Shown piece after piece: positions 47,031 to 55,315 of a stretch of 64,000 nt of DNA. The position numbers and the translations under genes were made by a program. Every line of letters begins with the position of its first letter. The stretch's first letter is position 1. Origin of the DNA: Rhodovulum kholense (GTDB lineage: Bacteria; Pseudomonadota; Alphaproteobacteria; Rhodobacterales; Rhodobacteraceae). Location of the stretch: NCBI RefSeq assembly GCF_003053725.1, contig NZ_QAYC01000001.1, forward strand, positions 124,001 through 188,000. Reading direction: 5' to 3'. The notes under the pieces are model-generated. The model had not been told where the DNA came from. It ran no database searches and worked only from the letters and a program-made list of their open reading frames with translations.

Positions 47031-47903
47031 ATGGCACGGGTTGCGTTTCTGGGGCTTGGGGTGATGGGGTATCCGATGGCGGGGCATCTCGCCGCCGCGG
47101 GCCATGAGGTCTCCGTTTACAACCGCACCGCCGCCAAGGCCGAGGCCTGGGTGGCCGAGCATGGCGGCCGCGCCGCGCCGACGCCTGCCGCGGCGGCCGA
47201 GGGGGCCGAATTCGTGATGGCCTGCGTCGGCAATGACGACGACCTGCGCGCGATCTGCGACGGCGAAACCGGGGCCTTTGCCGGTATGGCTTCGGGCGCG
47301 GTCTTCGTCGATCACACCACGGTGTCGTCGATGGTGACCGAAGAGATGGCGGCGCTGGCCGAGACGCGCGGCATTGCCTTCGTCGATGCGCCGGTTTCTG
47401 GCGGGCAGGCGGGCGCCGAGAACGGCCAGCTTGTGATCATGTGCGGCGGCCCCGAGGCGGCCTATGCGGCGGCCGAACCGGTGATGGCCGCTTATGCCAA
47501 GCTGTCCAAGCTGATGGGCGGTACCGGTGCCGGGCAGCTGACCAAGATGGTCAACCAGATCTGCATCGCGGGGCTGGTGCAGGGCCTGTCCGAGGGGCTG
47601 CATTTCGCCGAGAAGGCCGGGCTTGACGGACGCGCGGTGGTCGAGGTGATCGGCGGCGGCGCGGCCGGAAGCTGGCAGATGATGAACCGCTATCAGACCA
47701 TGCTGGACGACAAGTTCGACCATGGCTTCGCGGTCGACTGGATGCGCAAGGATCTGGGCATCTGTCTGGCCACCGCGGACAAGACCGGCGCGAGCCTGCC
47801 GGTGACCGCGCTGGTCGACCAGTTCTACAAGGACGTGCAGAAGCTGGGCGGCGCGCGCTGGGATACGTCGAGCCTGATCAAGCGCTTGCGCGCCATGGGT
47901 TAG
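47031..47903 (+). CDS. NAD(P)-dependent beta-hydroxyacid dehydrogenase (HIBADH family)
   Basis: 290 residues with GGGGAGGAG before the ATG. Rossmann motif VAFLGLGVMGYPMAGHLAAA; substrate-binding signature FVDAPVSGGQAGAENGQLVI; catalytic Lys in GAGQLTKMVNQICIAGLVQG; KDLGICLATADKTGASLPVT near the end. Relatives include 3-hydroxyisobutyrate dehydrogenase, tartronate semialdehyde reductase and succinic semialdehyde/glyoxylate reductases; the sequence alone does not decide. The ATG is 80 bp from the divergent acylase start. A hairpin follows the stop codon. Confidence 0.88.
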   Translation: MARVAFLGLGVMGYPMAGHLAAAGHEVSVYNRTAAKAEAWVAEHGGRAAPTPAAAAEGAEFVMACVGNDDDLRAICDGETGAFAGMASGAVFVDHTTVSSMVTEEMAALAETRGIAFVDAPVSGGQAGAENGQLVIMCGGPEAAYAAAEPVMAAYAKLSKLMGGTGAGQLTKMVNQICIAGLVQGLSEGLHFAEKAGLDGRAVVEVIGGGAAGSWQMMNRYQTMLDDKFDHGFAVDWMRKDLGICLATADKTGASLPVTALVDQFYKDVQKLGGARWDTSSLIKRLRAMG

Positions 47904-47922
47904 GCCCGGCCCGAACCGGGCC
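47903..47922 (+). terminator. Hairpin at the end of the dehydrogenase gene
   Basis: GGCCCGG (47903-47909) and CCGGGCC (47916-47922) form a perfect 7-bp stem with a 6-nt loop starting at the stop codon. No T-run follows, so termination efficiency is uncertain. Confidence 0.5.
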
Positions 47923-47946
47923 GCACCGGGCATCCGCGGGGTTCTG

Positions 47947-48028
47947 CCGAAATTTCGGGCAGGTGCCCAAGGAACTTGCCCGGGACGGCCCGGGTGCCCT
48001 TGCACAGGGCCGCGTCTGTTTCCATGAT
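47947..48028 (+). promoter_or_regulatory. Palindromic operator candidate and promoter of the polyamine-type ABC operon
   Basis: CCGAAATTTCGG at 47947-47958 is a perfect 12-bp palindrome (with CTGC and GCAG flanking it imperfectly), a plausible repressor site. TTGCAC (48000-48005) and CATGAT (48023-48028) with 17 bp spacing are a likely promoter, placing the start of transcription near 48035. Confidence 0.45.
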
Positions 48029-48059
48029 CGCGTCCGAAACGGGGAGTGGCGCGATTCCG

Positions 48060-48965
48060 ATGATCAAGCTCAAGATCAATATCAAGATCAAGGCTTGGCC
48101 CCGGCTGGGCCGAAGCGAGGCGGCCCAGGGGTATTTCCTGGTGGCGCCGCCTTTCCTTTACGCGCTGCTGCTGCTGGCAGCACCCCTGGCGGCCATCGTG
48201 CTGTTCAGCTTCTGGACGCAGGACTACCTGACGCTCGATACCACGCTGACGCTGAAGAATTATCGCGAGGCGCTGTCGGATCCGCTTTATGGCGAGCTTC
48301 TGCTGCGCTCGCTGGTGATCTCGCTGGCGGTGACGGCGGCGACGGTGCTGACCGCCTTTCCCATCGCCTATTTCATCTCGTTCAGCGTGCCGCCGTCCAG
48401 AAAGTCGATGTGGATCTTCCTGATCACCATCCCGTTCTGGTCGTCCTACCTGATGCGGGTTTTCCTGTGGAAGGTGATCCTTGGCTATAACGGTGTGCTC
48501 AACACCACGCTGACCGGGCTCGGGATCATCGACGAGCCGCTGAGCTTCATCCTCTACAACGCCAATGCGGTGGTGATCACGCTGGCCCATGCCTATGCGC
48601 CCTTCGCGATCCTGCCGATCTATGTGGCGCTTGAAAAGATCGACCGCTCGCTGCTGGAGGCCAGCCGCGATCTGGGCGAAAGCCGGGTCATGACCTTCCT
48701 GAGGGTGACGTTGCCGCTGGCGATGCCGGGGGTCGTGGCGGCGGTGCTGATCGTCTTCATCCCGACCATCGGGGACTATGTGACTCCCCGGCTTGTGGGC
48801 GGGCCGAACGGGCTGATGATCGCCAACATGATCCAGACCCAGTTCCTGAAGCTGAACAACGCCCCCATGGGCGCGGCACTGGCGGTGCTGGCGATGGCCA
48901 TGGTGACCGCGGTCTCGCTGGTCTTCCTGTTCCTCAATCGCCGGTACCTGAAGGGGCAGAAATGA
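48060..48965 (+). CDS. ABC transporter permease, spermidine/putrescine type (PotH/PotB-like)
   Basis: 301 residues from ATG 48060; an upstream in-frame ATG (48024) lies within the predicted -10 box. The lysine-rich start (IKLKINIKIKAWPRLGRSEA) is cytoplasmic, followed by six helices such as LVAPPFLYALLLLAAPLAAI. The EAA loop that docks on the ATPase reads LLEASRDLGESRVMTFLRVT LPLAMPG. The segment FIPTIGDYVTPRLVGGPNGL is typical of polyamine permeases. It overlaps the second permease by 4 bp. Confidence 0.9.
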   Translation: MIKLKINIKIKAWPRLGRSEAAQGYFLVAPPFLYALLLLAAPLAAIVLFSFWTQDYLTLDTTLTLKNYREALSDPLYGELLLRSLVISLAVTAATVLTAFPIAYFISFSVPPSRKSMWIFLITIPFWSSYLMRVFLWKVILGYNGVLNTTLTGLGIIDEPLSFILYNANAVVITLAHAYAPFAILPIYVALEKIDRSLLEASRDLGESRVMTFLRVTLPLAMPGVVAAVLIVFIPTIGDYVTPRLVGGPNGLMIANMIQTQFLKLNNAPMGAALAVLAMAMVTAVSLVFLFLNRRYLKGQK

Positions 48966-49762
48966 AGAGCCTCAGGCTTTACGCGATCCTCTATCTGATC
49001 TTTCTCTATGCGCCGATCGCGCTGCTGCCGATCTTTGCCTTCAATGATGGCACGGTGATCGCCTTTCCGCTGAAGGGCTTCACGCTGGAATGGTTCAAGG
49101 AGCTTCTGACCATCCCGGCGCTGCATGCGGCGGTGCTGAACAGCCTGATCATCGCGGTTTCGTCGGCGCTGATCGCCACCTGTCTGGGGATCTGTGCCGC
49201 CCGGGCGGGCACGCGCTTTGCCTTTCCGGGCAAGAAGGGCATTCTGGGGCTGATCATGCTGCCGCTGGTGCTGCCCGAAATCATCGTCGCGGTCTCGCTG
49301 CTGGTGGTGCTGCTGCAGCTTGGCCTGCCGCTCGGGTCCTGGACGGTGGTGCTGGGCCATGTGCTGATGTGCACGCCGTTTTCCATCGCGATCCTGAACT
49401 CGGCCTTTCAAAGCCTCGACGTCTCGCTGGAGGAAGCCGCCATCGATCTGGGCGAAACCCGCTGGTCGAGCTTCCGGCTCATCACGCTGCCGCTGGTGAT
49501 GCCGGGTATCATCTCGTCGCTGTTGATCGCCTTCACGATCTCGCTCGACGAGTTCATCATCGCCTTCTTCCTGACCGGGACCAACCCGACCCTGCCGGTC
49601 TATATCTGGGGCCAGCTCCGCTTTCCGCAGAAGATCCCCGTGATCATGGCGCTGGGCACGATCCTGGTGCTGGCCTCTGTGATCCTGCTTGCCATTGCCG
49701 AATATTTCCGCCGCCGGGGCGTCGCGCGCACCGGACAGGCCGACGCCGGAGGTTTCCTGTGA
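48962..49762 (+). CDS. ABC transporter permease, spermidine/putrescine type (PotI/PotC-like)
   Basis: 266 residues, six helices (LYAILYLIFLYAPIALLPIF first). EAA loop: SLEEAAIDLGETRWSSFRLI then TLPLVMPGIISSLLIAFTIS. SLDEFIIAFFLTGTNPTLPV and IWGQLRFPQKIPVIMALGT are characteristic of PotC/PotI. It pairs with the preceding permease to form the membrane channel. It overlaps the permease before it and the ATPase after it by 4 bp each, so the three are co-translated. Confidence 0.92.
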   Translation: MKSLRLYAILYLIFLYAPIALLPIFAFNDGTVIAFPLKGFTLEWFKELLTIPALHAAVLNSLIIAVSSALIATCLGICAARAGTRFAFPGKKGILGLIMLPLVLPEIIVAVSLLVVLLQLGLPLGSWTVVLGHVLMCTPFSIAILNSAFQSLDVSLEEAAIDLGETRWSSFRLITLPLVMPGIISSLLIAFTISLDEFIIAFFLTGTNPTLPVYIWGQLRFPQKIPVIMALGTILVLASVILLAIAEYFRRRGVARTGQADAGGFL

Positions 49763-50868
49763 AAGACACGCTGGGCGTCGAACGCCCCATCATCGCGCTC
49801 GAGAATGTCGAGAAATACTACGGCGAGTATTACGCGCTGAGGGGGATCAGTGCCGAGATCCGGCAGGGCGAGTTCTTTTCGCTGCTGGGACCGTCGGGCT
49901 GTGGCAAGACCACGCTTCTGCGCACCATCGCCGGGTTCGAGGAACTGTCGGGTGGCCGGCTGACGATCGACGGCAAGGACATGAAACGGGTGCCGGCCAA
50001 TGTGCGGCCGACCAACATGGTGTTCCAGTCCTACGCGATCTTCCCGCATCTGACGGTGGCCGAGAATGTGGGCTTCGGTCTCCGGCGCGAGCCGCTGAGC
50101 CGGGATGAGAAGGCGCGCAAGGTGGCCGAGGCCCTGGAGATGGTGGGGCTCAGGGGCTATGGCGCCCGTGCCGCGCATGCGCTTTCGGGCGGGCAGCGGC
50201 AGCGCGTGGCGCTGGCCCGCGCGCTGATCCTGGAACCCAAGGTGCTGCTGCTGGACGAGCCGTTGTCGGCGCTTGACAAGAAGATGCGCGAACAGATGCA
50301 GACCGAGCTGCGGCGGTTGCAACGGCAGGTGGGCATCACCTTCATCCTGGTCACCCACGATCAGGAAGAGGCGCTGATCATGTCCGACCGGATCGCGGTG
50401 ATGTTCGAGGGCCAGATCGCCCAGCTCGACACCCCGCAACAGCTGTACCGGCGGCCCAACACGCGTCAGGTGGGCGAATTCATCGGTGTGATGAACTTCC
50501 TGCCCGCGACCGCCACGGTCAGCGACGAGACCCATATCGAGGTCGAGGCGGCCGGATTGGGCCGCGCGGTAATCGCCCCCGATCAGCTGCCCGGCGGCTG
50601 GCATCCGGGCCAGACCCAAAGTGTGGGCATCCGCCCAGAGACCATGTCGATCCTGTTTCCGGGCGAAACCACCGACCGCCGCGTCGCGATCGGGACGGTC
50701 GAGGATCTGTCCTATTACGGGGACATGACCTATTACGTGGTGCGGCTGGACGGGGTCGACCGGCCGATGACGATCTCGATGAAGAACCTCGTCGGGCGGC
50801 CGGTGCTGGACCGGGGCACCGAGGCGCGGGTCGCCTGGGATGCGCGGTCGCTGGTGTTGTTCGCCTGA
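49759..50868 (+). CDS. ABC transporter ATP-binding protein, spermidine/putrescine type (PotA/PotG-like)
   Basis: 369 residues from GTG 49759 overlapping the permease stop. Walker A SLLGPSGCGKTTLLRTIAGF, Q-loop in NMVFQSYAIFPHLTVAENVG, signature HALSGGQRQRVALARALILE, Walker B KVLLLDEPLSALDKK and H-loop ILVTHDQEEALIMSDRIAVM. A C-terminal TOBE domain follows (VGIRPETMSILFPGETTDRR, EDLSYYGDMTYYVVRLDG). It powers import. No periplasmic binding-protein gene adjoins this operon within the window. Convergent with ppk2 18 bp away. Confidence 0.93.
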   Translation: MKDTLGVERPIIALENVEKYYGEYYALRGISAEIRQGEFFSLLGPSGCGKTTLLRTIAGFEELSGGRLTIDGKDMKRVPANVRPTNMVFQSYAIFPHLTVAENVGFGLRREPLSRDEKARKVAEALEMVGLRGYGARAAHALSGGQRQRVALARALILEPKVLLLDEPLSALDKKMREQMQTELRRLQRQVGITFILVTHDQEEALIMSDRIAVMFEGQIAQLDTPQQLYRRPNTRQVGEFIGVMNFLPATATVSDETHIEVEAAGLGRAVIAPDQLPGGWHPGQTQSVGIRPETMSILFPGETTDRRVAIGTVEDLSYYGDMTYYVVRLDGVDRPMTISMKNLVGRPVLDRGTEARVAWDARSLVLFA

Positions 50869-50886
50869 GGTCGGGTTTCAGGGAGG

Positions 50887-51759
50887 CTAGAGCGTCCAGA
50901 TCTCGGGACCGCCGCAGATCCGCGGGTCGGGGTCGCCCACGATCTTGTCCTTCTTGCCCTTGTAATCGACCAGCGACAGCACGCGCCGGATTGCCGCCAG
51001 CCGCGCCCTGCGCTTGTCGTCCGACCGGATCACTGTCCAGGGGGCAGGCCCGGTATGGGTGCGCATGAAGGTTTCGCGGATCGCCGCCGAATAGGCGTCC
51101 CAGCGCTTCAGCCCCTCGACGTCGATCCAGGACAGCTTCCATTGCTTGAGCGGGTCGCCTTCGCGCTGCAGAAAGCGGCGCAGCTGTTCGGCCTGGCCCA
51201 CGTTCAGCCAGATCTTGACCAGCAGCACGCCCTCGTCGACCAGCATCTCCTCGAAGCGGGGAACCTGATCGAAGAAGCGTTCGCGCTCGGCCTCGGTGCA
51301 GAATTCGAAGACATGCTCGACCACGGCGCGGTTGTACCAGGACCGGTCGAACAGCACGATTTCGCCGCCCGCGGGCAGTTCCTCGACATAGCGCTGGAAG
51401 TACCACTCGCTTTTCTCGCGGTCCGAGGGCGCGGGCAGCGCCACCAGCCGGGCGACGCGCGGGTTCATGTTCTCGCGAAACCGCTTGATGGTACCGCCCT
51501 TGCCGGCCGCATCACGGCCCTCGAAGAGGATGGCGATGCGCTTGCCGGTGGCCTTCACATCGGCTTGCAGCTTGGCCAGCTCGATCTGCAGCGCCTCGAG
51601 GTCCTTGGCATAGGCGTCGTTGTCCAGCAGGCGGTCATAGGGGTAGCTGTCGGACAGGATGTCGTGCTTGTGGCTGTCCGCAATGGCCTTGCGGATCTCG
51701 TGGGGCGCGTCGTGCTCGTAGAAGCGGGTGATCGCGCCGTCGAAGGGAAGGTCTGTCAT
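50887..51759 (-). CDS. ppk2: Polyphosphate kinase 2 (PPK2 family)
   Basis: 290 residues, the usual single-domain length. Walker [21 protein letters not shown], then [40 protein letters not shown] (Walker B), [16 protein letters not shown] and the lid region. C-terminal [20 protein letters not shown] is conserved. It transfers phosphate between polyphosphate and nucleoside diphosphates (GDP or ADP) in the cytosol. Transcribed convergently with the ABC operon and in line after the hydrolase upstream, 35 bp apart. Confidence 0.93.
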   Translation of the reverse strand: MTDLPFDGAITRFYEHDAPHEIRKAIADSHKHDILSDSYPYDRLLDNDAYAKDLEALQIELAKLQADVKATGKRIAILFEGRDAAGKGGTIKRFRENMNPRVARLVALPAPSDREKSEWYFQRYVEELPAGGEIVLFDRSWYNRAVVEHVFEFCTEAERERFFDQVPRFEEMLVDEGVLLVKIWLNVGQAEQLRRFLQREGDPLKQWKLSWIDVEGLKRWDAYSAAIRETFMRTHTGPAPWTVIRSDDKRRARLAAIRRVLSLVDYKGKKDKIVGDPDPRICGGPEIWTL

Positions 51760-51794
51760 CGCATGCTCCGGACCGGTCCGGGGCAGTATGACGA

Positions 51795-52667
51795 TCAGGC
51801 GGCGGGACGCAATCCGGCCCGCGCCGCCGCCCGGCGGATCGCCGCGACCGCCGCCTCGGGATCGGCGTGGTGGGGCATGTGGCCGACGCCGTCGAGTTCG
51901 GTCAGATGAACGTTGGGCAGGCGTTCGGCCAGCGGCCGGGAATGGACCTCGATCGGCACGATCCGGTCGGCGGTGCCATGCAGGATCTCGATCGGCATCC
52001 GCAACTCGCCATAGCGGTCGGCCATGGCGCGGATATGGGGCTTGAGCCCGTTCACCTGCCGGGTATTGGCGCGCAGCGTATCGGGGCGCAGGCTGAGCGC
52101 GATGCCGATATGGTCGGCATAGCCGTCGGGCACCGGGTCGGGTTCGAAGATCCGGGCGATGGTCTGGTCGGCGACGAAGCGCGGCACGAAGGCCGAGATC
52201 AGCGGCACCATGAACATCGACCCGAAATCCGACGAGACGAGCTCGTAATAGGGGCCGAGCCCGCCGGGCCAGGGCATCGCCGCGCCCGCGAGCGACACGA
52301 TGGCCGCCGCCCGCGCCGGATGGTCGAGCGCCCAGGCAAGCGCCACGGCCCCCCCGAAAGAATGGCCGACCAGCACCGCCGGGCCAAGCCCCAGCCGGAC
52401 GCTGGCGGCCTCGAGCACCGCGGCCTGTTCGGTGGGGCTTTCGCCGTTCGGGTGCAGCGGGTCGGTGTGACCGAGCCCCGGCCGGTCGAAGGCGGTCACG
52501 CGGAACTGGCCCGACAGCCGCCCCAGCAGATCGAAGGTGAAATCGCGGGTATTGCCGCCCGCGCCATGCAGCAGGATCACGTCGGGCCCGGAGCCCTCCT
52601 GATGGGCATGGACCTGAAGCCCGTCGATCTCGATCAGCCGTCCGGTGGGGGCGTAGTCTTCGGGCAT
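51795..52667 (-). CDS. Alpha/beta hydrolase
   Basis: 290 residues. [15 protein letters not shown] (oxyanion region), nucleophile Ser in [20 protein letters not shown], acid in [19 protein letters not shown] and His in [17 protein letters not shown]. There is no signal peptide. The group resembles small-ester or haloperoxidase/BioH-like hydrolases; no substrate can be named. It begins 2 bp after metA ends, so it is probably co-transcribed with metA. Confidence 0.87.
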   Translation of the reverse strand: MPEDYAPTGRLIEIDGLQVHAHQEGSGPDVILLHGAGGNTRDFTFDLLGRLSGQFRVTAFDRPGLGHTDPLHPNGESPTEQAAVLEAASVRLGLGPAVLVGHSFGGAVALAWALDHPARAAAIVSLAGAAMPWPGGLGPYYELVSSDFGSMFMVPLISAFVPRFVADQTIARIFEPDPVPDGYADHIGIALSLRPDTLRANTRQVNGLKPHIRAMADRYGELRMPIEILHGTADRIVPIEVHSRPLAERLPNVHLTELDGVGHMPHHADPEAAVAAIRRAAARAGLRPAA

Positions 52668-52669
52668 GC

Positions 52670-53596
52670 TCAGCGGGTTCCGATCAGGGTCTGGTCGAAG
52701 GGGGTGGTCTGGTAGATCTGGTTGATCCAGTTGCCGTAAAGCAGATGGGCGTGGCTGCGCCAGCGGTTCTGCGGCGGCTGGGCCGGATCGTCGCCCGGAT
52801 AATAGTTCTGCGGGACGTTGATGGGGGTGCCGTTGGCCACGTCGCGGTCGTATTCCTGTTTCAGCGTCTCGCTGTCATATTCGAAATGGTTGAAGATATA
52901 GAGAGCGCGATGCGCCGGGTCCTCGACCAGGCAGGGGCCGCAGTCGTCGCTTCCCAGCAGCGTGACCAGCCCGGGGGCCGTGTCGATCTCGTCCTGGCGC
53001 ATTTCGGTCCAGCGGCTGACCGGGATCACGCAATCGTCGGAAAAGCCGCGCAGATAGGGCGAGGCGGGCGCCAGATTGCGGTGCCGGAAGCAGCCGAAGG
53101 CCTTCTTCGGCAGCATGTGCTTCTGCACGCCGTGGAAGTGATAGATCATCGCCATGCCACCCCAGCAGATGCCGAAGGTCGAATGCACATGGCTTTGGGT
53201 CCAGTCGAAGACCTGGGTCAGCTCGTCCCAATAGGTGACCTCGGTGAAGGGCAGATGCTCGATCGGGGCGCCGGTGATCAGAAGCCCGTCGAACTTCTCG
53301 CCGCTGGCCGCCACTTCGGCAAAGGGGCGGTAGAAGGTCTCCATATGCTCGGCGGCGGTGTTCTTGGTCTTGTGCTCGGTCATCCGCACGAGGCTGAATT
53401 CGATCTGCAGGGGCGTCGCGCCGATCAGCCGGGCGAACTGCGTCTCGGTCTGGATCTTCTTCGGCATCAGGTTCAGAAGCGCGATCTTCAGCGGCCGGAT
53501 GTCCTGGCGCAGCGCCGCATCCTCGCCCATCACCATCACCCCCTCGCGCGCCAGAACGTCGAAGGCGGGAAGGTCGGTCGGGATCTTGATGGGCAT
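52670..53596 (-). CDS. metA: Homoserine O-acyltransferase (MetA family)
   Basis: 308 residues from ATG 53596 with GTGGAG upstream; a longer in-frame extension crosses the promoter. Family sequence: [65 protein letters not shown], nucleophile Cys in [16 protein letters not shown], and [20 protein letters not shown] with His and Glu. It acylates homoserine (succinyl or acetyl donor not decided by annotation alone) at the start of methionine synthesis. A palindromic promoter region lies upstream. Confidence 0.94.
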   Translation of the reverse strand: MPIKIPTDLPAFDVLAREGVMVMGEDAALRQDIRPLKIALLNLMPKKIQTETQFARLIGATPLQIEFSLVRMTEHKTKNTAAEHMETFYRPFAEVAASGEKFDGLLITGAPIEHLPFTEVTYWDELTQVFDWTQSHVHSTFGICWGGMAMIYHFHGVQKHMLPKKAFGCFRHRNLAPASPYLRGFSDDCVIPVSRWTEMRQDEIDTAPGLVTLLGSDDCGPCLVEDPAHRALYIFNHFEYDSETLKQEYDRDVANGTPINVPQNYYPGDDPAQPPQNRWRSHAHLLYGNWINQIYQTTPFDQTLIGTR

Positions 53597-53623
53597 CGGA
53601 CATCTCCACTCGAACGGCGCGTG

Positions 53624-53652
53624 AACATAAGTCAGTTGGGTCCGTCTCTCAA
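53624..53652 (-). promoter_or_regulatory. metA promoter
   Basis: On the minus strand TTGAGA (plus coordinates 53647-53652) and TATGTT (53624-53629) are separated by exactly 17 bp. The leader to the metA ATG would be about 20 nt, just enough for the GTGGAG ribosome binding site. The -35 overlaps a hairpin-forming repeat. Confidence 0.6.
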
Positions 53653-53684
53653 GGGAGAGGCGGGTCAATTGACAGACGGGACCC
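53638..53684. repeat. Nested inverted repeats between metA and the divergent gene
   Basis: Outer arms GGGTCCGTCT (53638-53647) and AGACGGGACCC (53674-53684) are complementary over 10 bp with one extra base. Within them lie CTCTC-AAGG-GAGAG (53646-53659) and the perfect palindrome GTCAATTGAC (53664-53673). They overlap the -35 elements of both divergent promoters, suggesting operator sites. Confidence 0.6.
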
Positions 53685-53697
53685 CGCGCGGTTTCAT
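53669..53697 (+). promoter_or_regulatory. Promoter of the secreted-protein gene at 53733
   Basis: Perfect TTGACA (53669-53674), 17 bp spacer, TTTCAT (53692-53697). The -35 is half of the GTCAATTGAC palindrome. GGAGGGG precedes the GTG start at 53733. Confidence 0.5.
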
Positions 53698-53732
53698 CAC
53701 ATGGAACAATCGGCGAAACCGGAGGGGAAAGC

Positions 53733-54344
53733 GTGCGCGGGACAAGGTCGAGATCGCCGAGAGTGCTGCCGATTCTGACCTGCGCCGCAGTGCTGGCGGC
53801 GGGTGGGGCGCGCCCGGTCGCGGCCCAGGATGGCCCCGAATGGGAGTTGCAGCGGTGCATCTGGAGTTGCCTCTCGGCCTTCGGCCCGGCCGACAACCCG
53901 GCCTATGCCGCCTGTGTGGCGCAAAGATGTCCCCCGGAAGCTGCGCCCGCGCCGGTTCCCTGGGCCAGCGGGCCGACAGCCGACGGGCGCGGCGCCTTTG
54001 CCGGGACCCGGTCAGAGGCCGATCCGGATGTGCTGTTCTATCTCTTCTGCGCGCCGGGCGGCCAGCGCATCCTGCAACTGGCAGGCGTCGAGGGCGGCCC
54101 GGGGCCGAATGCGCTGGTGCTGGCCGTGGACGGGCAGGGGTTTCCGGTGAGCTTCACCGGGGCGGGCGATGGGGCGGGCGATCTGAGCGTGCTGGCAAGC
54201 CTTCCGCCCGGGGCGCCCCTGTTGGGGGCGCTGATGCGCGGGCAAAGCCTCGAGATCCGCAACGGTGCGGGCTTCGCGCTGGGCCGGTTCGGGCTGGCCG
54301 GCGCGGGCCCGGCGATCAGCGGCGCGCTGGCGCGCTGTCGATAG
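53733..54344 (+). CDS. Secreted protein of unknown function with N-terminal cysteine cluster
   Basis: 203 residues from GTG 53733 (GGAGGGG before it). Signal peptide [22 protein letters not shown]. The mature N-terminus reads [20 protein letters not shown] then [13 protein letters not shown]: four cysteines in two close pairs, likely two disulfides joining a helical hairpin. After a low-complexity linker comes a domain without recognised family ([40 protein letters not shown]). Its 3' end overlaps the convergent P-loop gene by 29 bp. No function can be given. Confidence 0.7.
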   Translation: MRGTRSRSPRVLPILTCAAVLAAGGARPVAAQDGPEWELQRCIWSCLSAFGPADNPAYAACVAQRCPPEAAPAPVPWASGPTADGRGAFAGTRSEADPDVLFYLFCAPGGQRILQLAGVEGGPGPNALVLAVDGQGFPVSFTGAGDGAGDLSVLASLPPGAPLLGALMRGQSLEIRNGAGFALGRFGLAGAGPAISGALARCR

Positions 54345-55188
54345 CCCGGGCGATCAGCTCGACGAAATCCTCGGGGCTGCGCAGGGCCGCGACCTCTTCG
54401 GCGGTGACCCTGACGCCCCAGTTCCGCGCCATCGCGGCATAGCGCGGCTGCCGGTGGGCCAGGGCGCGCGCATAGGTCCAGCGCACGAAGGCATCGGGAT
54501 CGACGCTGTCTTCGGTCAGGCCTGTCTGGGCGAGGTAATCGGCCCAGGCGGCATGCAGGAATTCGGGCTGGTAATACATCGGCTTCGGCGCGCGGTCGAA
54601 GCGGCGTACCAGTTCGGCGGTATGGGCGTCGCTGCCCTCGATCCAGACCAGCAGCAGATGCGACGAGAGCGCCGACAGCACCGGGTCTTCGCGGTCTTCA
54701 GGGTCCACGACCTCGCAGATCGAGCCGCCGGAATCGCAGACGAAATCGGCATAGCCGTAAAGCTGGGCCGCGCGGTCGATGAAGCGCGGGGTATCGAGCA
54801 GCGCCGAGATTTCCGCCTCGCGGTGCTGGGCCTGGCGGTTCATGTATTCGTCGAAGGGCAGCCCGCCCTTGTCGCGCGCGCCGGGCTTGCCAAGATAGGT
54901 CGAGAGCGGCGCGAGATTGTCGAAGGTGATGTTCGAGGCGATGAACACGCTGTCGGTGCGCAGAAGCTCGCGCAGCAGCGGCACCTTCATGGCCTCGCGC
55001 TTGAAATTGTCGGCGATGAATTCGCCCATGTAGCGGGTGCCGATGCGGTAATCGACCGAGTAGTGGAACCAGCCGCCCTCGGCACGCAGCATGTTCGACA
55101 CATGGGTCTTGCCCAGCCCCGACATGCCGAACAGCAATACCTGCCGGGTTTTGGCCTGCCGCCAGGCCTCTGACGTCTCATAGATCAT
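54316..55188 (-). CDS. P-loop ATP-binding protein of unknown function
   Basis: 290 residues. The Walker A motif is VLLFGMSGLGKTHVSNMLRA near residue 17. Following are FHYSVDYRIGTRYMGEFIAD, LRTDSVFIASNITFDNLAPL and SSHLLLVWIEGSDAHTAELV. I recognise the general shape of a nucleoside- or shikimate-kinase-like P-loop NTPase but no named family; similar conserved hypothetical ATPases exist in Rhodobacterales. It contains no toxin signature beyond the P-loop. It is followed by the 29-bp tail overlap with the secreted protein gene. Confidence 0.72.
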   Translation of the reverse strand: MIYETSEAWRQAKTRQVLLFGMSGLGKTHVSNMLRAEGGWFHYSVDYRIGTRYMGEFIADNFKREAMKVPLLRELLRTDSVFIASNITFDNLAPLSTYLGKPGARDKGGLPFDEYMNRQAQHREAEISALLDTPRFIDRAAQLYGYADFVCDSGGSICEVVDPEDREDPVLSALSSHLLLVWIEGSDAHTAELVRRFDRAPKPMYYQPEFLHAAWADYLAQTGLTEDSVDPDAFVRWTYARALAHRQPRYAAMARNWGVRVTAEEVAALRSPEDFVELIARAIDSAPARR

Positions 55189-55269
55189 CCGACCACCCCT
55201 TCGATCCGCGCCGCGTCCTATCCCGCCGCTGCGGGGCGGTCAAACCCAATCGCCGCCCGCGAAACGCGA

Positions 55270-55293
55270 ACGCCCCGGCCGGGGCCGGGGCGT
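55270..55293 (-). terminator. Terminator hairpin of the FadL-type porin gene
   Basis: ACGCCCCGGCC (55270-55280) is the exact reverse complement of GGCCGGGGCGT (55283-55293). This 11-bp GC-rich stem lies 23 bp after the porin stop codon. The T-run is short. Confidence 0.68.
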
Positions 55294-55315
55294 GATTGGC
55301 GCCACTGCGCAGGTG

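Noticed and set aside
53597-53700. SAM-II riboswitch upstream of metA
   Set aside because: The consensus pseudoknot segments of SAM-II are not found, and the predicted promoter leaves a leader of only about 20 nt.
54316-55188. Zeta-toxin-like kinase
   Set aside because: Only the P-loop is shared with zeta toxins. No antitoxin gene is adjacent and other zeta motifs are missing.
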